A DNA stretch of 21,357 nucleotides from Bacillota bacterium (GTDB taxonomy: Bacteria; Bacillota; Clostridia; Acetivibrionales; DTU013), in the NCBI GenBank assembly GCA_023435925.1, contig JAEZLF010000318.1, positions 1 to 21,357 of the forward strand, written 5' to 3'. The position numbers and the translations under genes were made by a program. Positions 15,799-21,357 of this stretch are shown in pieces (position 1 is the first letter of the stretch; the number at the start of each line of letters is the position of its first letter). A model generated the notes under the pieces. That model ran no database searches and was not told where the DNA came from. It was given only the letters and a program-made list of their open reading frames with translations.

Positions 15799-16063
15799 AT
15801 TTGACAACCGTCTGAAACGTGATATAAATCAGGGAAAGCATAGTGAAGCAGGCAAAGCTATCTATTTTGGTACACTAAAAACGGATACCAATACCACTGA
15901 CCCGGATAGTGTTCTTAGGCAGACTTACTATATAACCGAACAACAAAGAACTGCCATTAGCCTTATGTCTGCACATGAGGATATCGACAAATCAGAGATA
16001 GTAAGAAACGCTCTAGATTCATATATCCCGAAAAAATACTTACAAATGGCTTTGTTCAAGTAA
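15791..16063 (+). CDS. Ribbon-helix-helix DNA-binding protein, probable centromere-binding partner of ParA
   Basis: A 90-residue protein with a flexible, basic N-terminal arm (SRFDNRLKRDINQGKHSEAGK) and a C-terminal ribbon-helix-helix fold. The fold reads RQTYYITEQQRTAISLMS for the strand and first helix, then DIDKSEIVRNALDSYIPKK for the second helix. This is the layout of ParG- and omega-type partition proteins, in which the arm stimulates the ATPase and the RHH dimer binds short repeated sites. The ATG at 15791 is preceded by GGAGG inside parA and overlaps its stop by 8 bp, so translation is coupled. The stop codon TAA is part of a GTAAACTTGTTTAC palindrome. The C-terminal 25 residues are duplicated as a fragment at 18883-18957. 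Predicted sites: GTTTAC boxes in the promoter and downstream palindromes. Confidence 0.82.
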   Translation: MSRFDNRLKRDINQGKHSEAGKAIYFGTLKTDTNTTDPDSVLRQTYYITEQQRTAISLMSAHEDIDKSEIVRNALDSYIPKKYLQMALFK

Positions 16064-16127
16064 ACTTGTTTACAATCTTGAGCGCTGTTTTCTGCCTCTT
16101 CAGGTTGATTTTTATAAGTATGTTTAC
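16060..16127. promoter_or_regulatory. GTTTAC palindrome pair, copy 1 (candidate centromere site)
   Basis: GTAAACTTGTTTAC at 16060-16073 overlaps the stop codon of the RHH gene. A second, degenerate site ATAAGTATGTTTAC at 16114-16127 keeps only the right half. Starts are 54 bp apart, the same spacing as in copies 2 and 3. Confidence 0.55.
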
Positions 16128-16192
16128 AAATGATTACCGTCTGAGTCACCACTTTATGTAAGGATTTATATGTGCCAGACCGAGTAGTTCAT

Positions 16193-16222
16193 TATACTAA
16201 AAGCAGAATAGCCTTTAGTATA
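16193..16222. terminator. Hairpin between the RHH and Cys-rich genes
   Basis: ATACTAAAAGC (16194-16204) and GCCTTTAGTAT (16211-16221) pair with one mismatch around a 6-nt loop. It lies right after the Cys-rich gene's stop (minus strand) and 130 bp past the RHH gene, so it could end transcription from either side. There is no long T-run, so this is tentative. Confidence 0.35.
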
Positions 16223-16224
16223 GC

Positions 16225-16488
16225 TTAATTAATGCTTTGTTGCAGATATTGCTTTTTGGAATTAGCATGACTATACTTAATTTTCAATATTTCACAATCT
16301 GGTCGTGCAATATTGCACCATCGTTTACATCTTCCACAGAACCCATCTTTACAATAAAGGCATTTGGAGCACTCTTTTGCTTGTCTATTGGCTTTGGCCA
16401 TTAGGTTCCAGTCTCTGTATACATCATCTACTGTTCTATAAAGATCATAGGTTAGCTTCCCTCTATTATTTTTGCCACGTATAAACAT
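16225..16488 (-). CDS. Small cysteine-rich protein, possible zinc-binding
   Basis: An 87-residue protein that I cannot assign to a family. Its centre holds seven cysteines in the pattern C-x2-C-x2-C-x4-C-x2-C-x3-C-x6-C (ECSKCLYCKDGFCGRCKRW and on to PDCEI), which suggests a small metal cluster, most likely zinc. Both flanks are basic and rich in polar residues, with no signal or membrane segment, so it may bind nucleic acid. The run GGGGGG lies 5-10 bp before the ATG at 16488 and is a strong ribosome binding site. It is transcribed toward the RHH gene and lies between copies 1 and 2 of the GTTTAC palindrome pairs. A role as cargo or accessory of the mobile region is inference. Confidence 0.6.
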   Translation of the reverse strand: MFIRGKNNRGKLTYDLYRTVDDVYRDWNLMAKANRQAKECSKCLYCKDGFCGRCKRWCNIARPDCEILKIKYSHANSKKQYLQQSIN

Positions 16489-16928
16489 AAGACCCCCCCA
16501 ATAATTAGTTAACTTCGTTCATTATTAGATTTTGGAATGTGTTTTGTACACAGTAAGTTTCGGATTATGGGGGGCAAGGTTTAGCCTGCGACCTTGGGTT
16601 ATGAAAATGGTTAAGTGATTATTACAGACTGATATAAACTTGACAAAGACTGATTTATTGGGATTCTTTAAATGGCCATTATTTTACACAAGTAAACTTG
16701 TTTACAATAAAGAGCTTTACTTGCAATATCTTTATGCCTGTCTTTGTAAACATGTTTACTTAGATAAGGTTAATTCTAACATAATTTAGATATTGTAAGA
16801 ACTGCTTTTTTTAAATTGCCGAGGCCCGTTATTATTCCTACCTTGAGAGATCCTGCTTCAGACTCTTTTGACCTGGTGAATGTCACTTGATTTTTTCATA
16901 CTAATGTCGCCTATTGATAACAATACTA
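16489..16928. other. Intergenic region between the Cys-rich and TIR genes
   Basis: It contains the ribosome binding site and presumably the promoter of the Cys-rich gene (a TTGTCA/TAATAA pair with a 16-bp spacer is visible on the minus strand near 16620-16650), the second GTTTAC palindrome pair, and the 3' flank of the TIR gene. A 36-codon minus frame at 16776-16886 with a GTG start has no ribosome binding site and is not called. Confidence 0.4.
16692..16759. promoter_or_regulatory. GTTTAC palindrome pair, copy 2 (candidate centromere site)
   Basis: Two perfect 14-bp palindromes, GTAAACTTGTTTAC (16692-16705) and GTAAACATGTTTAC (16746-16759), begin 54 bp apart, about five helical turns. The whole segment of about 75 bp, including the spacer with AATATCTTTATG, is repeated almost unchanged at 18954-19021. 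Confidence 0.65.
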
Positions 16929-18539
16929 CTAATTTCCACCAGTGTATTTTGGGGCACTTCCCGTATTTTGTTCAGCAGTATTCAATGCCTCTAATTCCTT
17001 CTCTAACTCAGAAAGGGCGCTTGTGAGTTCATTCAATTCTGATTCAAGTGTTTTGTCCTGTGAATCCCTTTCGGCGATTTTATCATTCTGTCGGGCACGT
17101 AAATCAGTCACTTCCTGTATAATCGTCCTGATTTCCTTATCCAGATCCAGTAGATATTCCTTTTTTTTCAGGATCAGGGATTTCTCATCCGCACTTAAAT
17201 TGTCAAATTCAAGCTTTTCATCAATGTAAGAAATCAGCTTGCTTGTATTGTCCCTCCGGGTTACAAGTTCCGCTTTATTGAATTCATCAAGATCCGTAAT
17301 ATAGGTCTTGCCTCTTCTATTATTCTCCTCTAGGACAAGCCTTTGATCCTTGATATTCTGAATCTTTACCTTCGACTGGGATATTCTGTTCATCAGCAAC
17401 ATCTTTCTTGCCGAAAAAGTCGCATACCCCCTGCTGGTCGTATCGATTGCCGACCGAGTCGTGACTTCTGTAAAAACAGGCATTTTCTTTCTTATTTGAG
17501 CGACAAGTTCATCAACAGATACGGAAATATCGATATCGCCGAGCAATTTCTCCAGATTCTCATCCTGTGTAAATGTACTTGAATTCTCATCCGGGGATAG
17601 ACTTGGCTCAGCGCTTGTTCCGGCAACATCTGAAATTTCGGTTATATTACCGGAGGCTTCTTGATTTGTAGTAATCGTAATATCGGCTGTTGTTACCGTA
17701 TTTCCCTCCCTGTTTTCCGTGCCCGTAATGGGTGTACCTGTATTCTGCAATGTGCTCGCCGGATGGGTTGCACTGGAATTTGGGCCAAGAGCTTGCACAG
17801 TGAATACGATTGCGATCGATATGATTCCGATAAGTACCACTGCCCCAATAAGCCGTCCTGTAGTTCCGGGAATCATTCTTTTTACGGGATTTATCCTTTT
17901 GGCCGAACTTTTTCCTTCAATGGGATTTTCTCTTATCCCTAGCTGTTTTTCTTCTTTAATCCGACCGGGAAAAGGGTCTTCGTTGTCTCCTGTAACAAAT
18001 GAAGACGAGTCCGGGACATGACCGGCATCACCGGAATCTTTTCTGATTCCTTCCCCCATTTCATCTTCTTGCCGATCCGGTTCCCGGGTATCCTGCTCCC
18101 TGCACTCCGGGTATAGGGCTTTGCAAAGGTAAGCATTGTACATTGTCCGGGTAAGCTGATATTGCATGATTCCCTGTTTGCTGCCAAGCTTCAGTCCAAG
18201 TCCCGAGGGCAGTACCAGCTCTTCGAGATAGATCGGGACGATTTTCTTATTGTTGTTGAGAGCATAGAATATTTCATCCTTGACATGTTCGCTTTTTATG
18301 GAATGCCTGCTTATGTATACGATGAATTGGGTGCAGTTCTGAATAGCTGTGGCAAGTTCGTCAGGCCAGTCCTTTCCGATTTCAATTCCCTCGTCATACC
18401 AGATACGATATCCTTCCGAATTCATATAACAGATATCTTCTTTTATCGATTCCGAATCCATGTGGGAATAACTAATAAAGATATAGGGTTTGTCCCCTAA
18501 ATATGCTGGAAGCATCTCTTTAAAATTATGTGTAGACAT
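16929..18539 (-). CDS. TIR-domain membrane protein with extracytoplasmic coiled coil
   Basis: A 536-residue protein of unusual architecture. Residues ~18-140 form a TIR domain: YIFISYSHMDSES, then YRIWYDEGIEIGKDWPDELATAI, then FIVYISRHSIKSEHVKDEIFYAL. Glu89 in SEHVKDE sits where enzymatic TIR domains carry the NAD-cleaving Glu. A hydrophilic linker leads to one membrane helix (~229-251), a Thr/Ser-rich stretch (~255-325) and a long C-terminal coiled coil rich in Glu, Lys and Leu (~380-522). The TIR domain should be cytoplasmic and the coiled coil outside. AGGGGG precedes the ATG at 18539. No Thoeris-type partner is adjacent. It lies between copies 2 and 3 of the GTTTAC sites. It may be a sensor, a signalling protein or a defence effector; the domain calls are firm, the role is not. 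Confidence 0.85.
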   Translation of the reverse strand: MSTHNFKEMLPAYLGDKPYIFISYSHMDSESIKEDICYMNSEGYRIWYDEGIEIGKDWPDELATAIQNCTQFIVYISRHSIKSEHVKDEIFYALNNNKKIVPIYLEELVLPSGLGLKLGSKQGIMQYQLTRTMYNAYLCKALYPECREQDTREPDRQEDEMGEGIRKDSGDAGHVPDSSSFVTGDNEDPFPGRIKEEKQLGIRENPIEGKSSAKRINPVKRMIPGTTGRLIGAVVLIGIISIAIVFTVQALGPNSSATHPASTLQNTGTPITGTENREGNTVTTADITITTNQEASGNITEISDVAGTSAEPSLSPDENSSTFTQDENLEKLLGDIDISVSVDELVAQIRKKMPVFTEVTTRSAIDTTSRGYATFSARKMLLMNRISQSKVKIQNIKDQRLVLEENNRRGKTYITDLDEFNKAELVTRRDNTSKLISYIDEKLEFDNLSADEKSLILKKKEYLLDLDKEIRTIIQEVTDLRARQNDKIAERDSQDKTLESELNELTSALSELEKELEALNTAEQNTGSAPKYTGGN

Positions 18540-18675
18540 TAACTGTCCCCCTTAGCAGTATGCAATATCGAAGATTAACCAATCCGTTATCAGAAAGAAT
18601 TTGCGAGCCATTCAAATCAAAGTTACTATTTTCATAAAGTAGCAGTTATTGATAATTATTATATCATGATAGATA

Positions 18676-18882
18676 ATGAATATCCATAATTCTGACCAGG
18701 TATTGATGTTCCTTCCGATAGCCTGGAAGTCAATATCCTGAAAAAAGAATTATTGGATTTCCCTATACCTCTTGCATATGCTTCACCAGCTAAGTTCAAT
18801 AGGCCTTTCGGCAATATAAATACATTCTTAAACTGGCGGGTATATCAAAAAGTGTTTAAAACTAATCCATTACTATCAAGAC
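18676..18882 (+). pseudogene. Unrecognised coding remnant fused to the duplicated RHH fragment
   Basis: Plus-strand frame from a TGA near 18696 encodes about 60 residues (DVPSDSLEVNILKKELLDF..., PFGNINTFLNWRVYQKVFK) with coding-like composition but no start. It runs straight into ACAAATCAGAGATAG, where sequence identical to the RHH gene begins. I do not recognise the protein. It looks like a piece of a lost gene joined at a recombination point. Confidence 0.4.
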
Positions 18883-18957
18883 AAATCAGAGATAGTAAGA
18901 AACTCATTTGATTCATATATCCCGAAAAAATATTTGCAAATGACTTTGTATAAGTAA
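18877..18957 (+). pseudogene. Duplicated 3' end of the RHH gene
   Basis: Nearly identical to 15983-16063 of the RHH gene. In frame it reads DKSEIVRNSFDSYIPKKYL... ending TLYK and TAA, with a few substitutions. The copy begins abruptly around 18877 and is followed by the same palindrome over the stop codon. It cannot make a functional RHH protein because the strand and first helix are missing. Confidence 0.8.
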
Positions 18958-19021
18958 ACTTGTTTACAATAAAGAGTCCTACTTCCAATATCTTTATGGT
19001 AGTCTTTGTAAACATGTTTAC
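18954..19021. promoter_or_regulatory. GTTTAC palindrome pair, copy 3 (candidate centromere site)
   Basis: GTAAACTTGTTTAC (18954-18967) and GTAAACATGTTTAC (19008-19021) begin 54 bp apart, exactly as in copy 2, with a nearly identical spacer. The first overlaps the stop codon of the duplicated RHH tail, as in copy 1. The repeat ends close to the broken istB edge at about 19030. Confidence 0.65.
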
Positions 19022-19038
19022 AAAGTAAATCTTGGAAT

Positions 19039-19134
19039 TTATTCGGTCTCCTCAATCTTTGAATAGCTTTCATATATGTTTTTTCCAAACCGCAGTTCCT
19101 TGCAATAATGTTGGATCAACGCATCTGAACTCAT
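19039..19134 (-). pseudogene. istB: IS21 helper IstB, N-terminal fragment
   Basis: ATG at 19134 overlaps the istA stop as ATGA, the usual istA/istB junction. The frame encodes 31 residues (SSDALIQHYCKELRFGKNIYESYSKIEE) typical of the IstB N-terminus and then stops in foreign sequence. The Walker motifs and the rest (about 220 residues) are absent. The break lies next to the third GTTTAC repeat. Confidence 0.75.
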
Positions 19135-20416
19135 GACGGCAGCCCTCCGGGGACAATCAATTCATCATATACCTGGATATCCGTGGTATACTTTTTCAGT
19201 TCTGGAACCATAGTGGAAAGCTCGATCTCCGGATCCGGTAAAGTTCCGGTCGTTAAGCGGCAATAAACCGCCCAGATACTGTCCGGATCCTTGACCCCCA
19301 ATTGGATTCCTTCTTCAAAAGCTTCGATGGCTATCTCAAAGCCTGTCGTCATGGTCATTCTGGAAAGCAGCTTCAATGACTGCTTTTTGCGTTCATAGTC
19401 GCATTGGTTCAGATATTCCTGCAGGTTGCCCGGTAATTGGTTGAAAAGTCCGGAATATTTTAATGCCGTCGGCCTTTTGGACATCAATTCAAGATAAGGA
19501 ATCCAGTACATGGCCTCCTTCTCCTCGCCGTAAAGCCGTTTGTGTCGCACGATGTGGTTGCAATCAGCATCTAGCAGGTCGATATCATAGGCTCCGGCTT
19601 TAATGGTGACCTGTCGGCCTGCCAGATCCGGAGAAGAAGAATAGATCCTGCCATCAAATCTGATTTTCCCATACTTGTCGGCCTTTGCAAACTCATGCAG
19701 GAATACATCAAACGGAACCCTCGGGAGCTTGAAAAATTCCAGTTGATCCTCTCGGAACAGATCCTGTATCCGCCCACGCCCCTTGTAGTGCATCCTGTCC
19801 ATGTCCCGGTCACATTGCAGCAGGAGTTCCTTGTTGTACTCCTTCAGGTCTTTAAATTCCGGAACCGGAACAAACAGATTCCGACGGTGGTACCCTACCT
19901 TGTTCTCTACAGACCCCTTTTCATATTTCATGTCCACTGTTTGGATTGCAGAAGTTGCTCTGGAATCCGTAGTGCATCATGAACCGTAAAAATCCCTGGG
20001 TCAGGTCACGTTCCCCATACTCCTTGATTTTCTTTACAACCGTGGACATGTTGTCAAACCAGATCGCTGTCGGTACTCCGCCAATGTGCTCAAAGATGGC
20101 CTTACTTTCTGATGGATCTCTCGCTGGCATCAAAGGCTTCTCCATATACCTCCCGTAATCTATCATACACTCTCCTGGCAGTGTGCTGCTGTTTATGAGG
20201 TGCCTGTTGATCCTTGACCAGCCAGGTGGTTACAATTTCTTTATATGGGGATAACTTTCCGTGTCGCCGTTGCTTTGGGCGGATTTCTTGGTTGAAGTTG
20301 TCCTTGGCGAGATACTTTTTTACTGTTTCAAAATCATGCCCAGTTATTTTCGAGATTTTTCTCAAGCTTTTGCCTTCAAACTTGCTCATATTTTTGATAC
20401 GATATATCTGATCCAT
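19131..20416 (-). pseudogene. istA: IS21-family transposase IstA, deleted and frameshifted
   Basis: Three frame segments together cover most of IstA. The first (20416 to about 20105) has the N-terminal helix-turn-helix region (MDQIYRIKNMSKFEGKSLRKISKITG) up to ERSIRK. The second (~20116 to 19925) starts at AIFEHIGGVPTAIWFDNMSTVVKK with the second catalytic Asp and ends at FCNPNSGHE. The third (19937-19131) holds KGSVENKVGYHRRN with the catalytic Glu and the C-terminal domain. Between segments one and two about 70-80 residues carrying the first catalytic Asp are missing. Between two and three a 7-bp duplication (19919-19931) shifts the frame. I chose ATG 20416 because AAAGG lies just upstream. 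The element cannot transpose on its own. Confidence 0.85.
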
Positions 20417-20539
20417 TGTCAGCATCCTTTCTGTACCCCCTTTGAAGTGTCGCAACTTAAAGGGTATTATTTTGAAGGGGTGCTTGCAATGGTTTTTCCA
20501 TTTTATGCAGGGTTTCTTAAGTTCCGGAACGCTCGGTTT
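20417..20539. other. IS21 left-end region upstream of istA
   Basis: Non-coding stretch between istA and the interrupted RHS gene. It should hold the terminal sequence and istA promoter of the element; TGTTTTTGG at about 20548-20556 (minus strand) is a plausible tip, since IS21 ends begin with TG. The tandem repeats seen at 88-206 are not present here. Confidence 0.4.
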
Positions 20540-21357
20540 TCATTGTACCAAAAACACAGTTACCTTGTTTGTTCCGCTTACCGTAATGGAAGTTGTTGTG
20601 AGTCTGTTTAACTTGTCATAGGTTTTTTCGGTTGTGTTGTTATTCCCGTCGGTTACAAACCGGGCATTCCCGTTTTTGTCATATTTCGCCGAAGATAGAA
20701 TCTGCTGTGTACCCGATGCATTCTGCTGCGTATGGGACAACTGTCTTCCCTGGTTGTCATAGCTGTACAGGTCATAGAGTCCCGTACTGTCGGTCTGTTT
20801 TTTGAGCCTACCCATCACATCATACTGGTATGTGGTTGTATTGGAAGGTATCGTTGCATCAGCAGGGTCAACTGTTTCTCTTAACTGACCGAATGCATTA
20901 TACTCGTATGTTGTTGTGTTTCCATTGCCGTCCGTTTGTAGTAATATTCTTCCGGCAAAGTCATAGGTATTGGTCTGGATTACCTGAGTCTGCGCATCTG
21001 CTGCCTTTTGTACGCCTGTTGAAAGCAAATTTCCGGCATTATCATAGGTGTAAGTAGTGATTACACCTTTTGCATTGGTTTCAGATACCCTTCTTCCAAG
21101 CCCATCGTACTCATATTTTGTCGTAAAGGACAGCGCCCTTTCCTGGGATACGGGATCCGTAACGGTTGAACGTATGCCTGCAAGATTATATGTATATACT
21201 GTCCCGTAACCGGTGTTAATCCTTTCGTCGATGGATGTACCGGTTCCACTGTCATACCCCAGCGCATCCAGTTCTTTTACCACATTGCCGGAGTTGTCGT
21301 AACGGTATGCTTTGGCGATGATTGTTACCCACTTATCGGACACATTATCATAATAGA
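20540..21357 (-). CDS. RHS/YD-repeat protein, 5' end outside window, 3' end cut by IS21
   Basis: The frame is open from the window edge to a TGA at 20540-20542, about 270 residues. It is a run of YD repeats of roughly 20 residues: YRYDNSGNV, YEYDGLGRRV, YTYDNAGNLL, YEYNAFGQLRE, YQYDVMGRLKK, YSYDNQGRQLS, YDKNGNARF. Such repeats build the beta-barrel shell of RHS and wall-associated proteins, often large polymorphic toxins or surface proteins. The last repeat (TSITVSGTNKVT) breaks off into the end of the IS21 element, so the normal C-terminal core and any toxin tip are lost. A GTG at 21343 is not a true start: the frame continues upstream as YYDN. What remains of the gene lies right of the window. 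Confidence 0.85.
   Translation of the reverse strand, partial: YYDNVSDKWVTIIAKAYRYDNSGNVVKELDALGYDSGTGTSIDERINTGYGTVYTYNLAGIRSTVTDPVSQERALSFTTKYEYDGLGRRVSETNAKGVITTYTYDNAGNLLSTGVQKAADAQTQVIQTNTYDFAGRILLQTDGNGNTTTYEYNAFGQLRETVDPADATIPSNTTTYQYDVMGRLKKQTDSTGLYDLYSYDNQGRQLSHTQQNASGTQQILSSAKYDKNGNARFVTDGNNNTTEKTYDKLNRLTTTSITVSGTNKVTVFLVQ

Noticed and set aside
15049..16063. Chromosomal ParA/Soj-ParB/Spo0J pair
   Set aside because: The partner is a short RHH protein, not a ParB/Spo0J with an HTH and CTPase fold, and no ribosomal or rnpA/gidA neighbours are present.
16776..16886. Small minus-strand ORF (36 codons, GTG start) downstream of the TIR gene
   Set aside because: No ribosome binding site or recognisable family; likely chance.
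16929..18539. Thoeris or similar TIR antiphage system
   Set aside because: No ThsA-like NADase/SIR2 partner or other defence gene is adjacent, and the membrane/coiled-coil layout is not that of ThsB. Kept only as an unassigned TIR protein.

Overview
The window looks like a stretch of a moderately AT-rich Firmicutes chromosome, most likely of the Clostridia. The evidence is strong GGAGG-type ribosome binding sites, an LplB/LplC-type sugar transporter, clostridial-looking cupin, DUF4143 and FocA-family genes, and YD-repeat and IS21 sequences. The species cannot be fixed from the sequence alone. The left and middle parts are chromosomal metabolic genes. The right third is an accessory, heavily rearranged region.

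Layout. 1-206: 3' end of an IS21-family element (tail of istB plus a five-unit terminal repeat array). 338-5449 (minus strand): a carbohydrate ABC importer without its own ATPase (permease, permease, lipoprotein) and, past a bidirectional terminator, a uroporphyrinogen-decarboxylase-superfamily protein. 5651-7045 (plus): an MFS drug exporter with a recognisable promoter, an operator-like palindrome and a possible 32-codon upstream ORF. 7227-7659: a Gfo/Idh/MocA oxidoreductase pseudogene with a large internal deletion. 7669-8547 (minus): a formate/nitrite-family channel. About 8600-8880: a structured, probably repetitive non-coding element. 9075-10232 (plus): a family VIII-like serine hydrolase, followed by a hairpin-rich insertion-like segment. 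10468-11607 (minus): a membrane-bound diguanylate cyclase. 11831-12283 (plus): a cupin-like protein. 12437-13900 (minus): an AAA/DUF4143 ATPase bracketed by two pieces of an L,D-transpeptidase gene.

The accessory part begins at about 14.5 kb. It holds an orphan ORF, a small ParA ATPase and an overlapping ribbon-helix-helix (RHH) protein, which together look like a type Ib plasmid-style partition operon. The half-site GTTTAC occurs twice between the -35 and -10 of the parA promoter. It then recurs as palindromes GTAAAC-WT-GTTTAC, arranged in pairs exactly 54 bp apart, at three places: the RHH stop codon, about 630 bp further on, and about 2.9 kb further on beside a duplicated fragment of the RHH 3' end. 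A cysteine-rich small protein gene lies between the first and second pairs, and a TIR-domain membrane protein with a long coiled coil between the second and third. This ParA/RHH plus repeated-site plus cargo arrangement is the most interesting system in the window. A working model is that the RHH protein both represses its operon and binds the dispersed sites as a centromere, and that copying of the site has shaped the cargo layout. That model is inference.

The right end (19039-20416, minus) is a degenerate IS21 istA/istB pair that has cut off the 3' end of an RHS/YD-repeat protein gene running off the window at 21357. Several remnants (Gfo/Idh, L,D-transpeptidase, istA, istB, RHH tail, a fragment at 18.7 kb) show that this region is losing and shuffling genes. 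No tRNA, rRNA or CRISPR array was seen.
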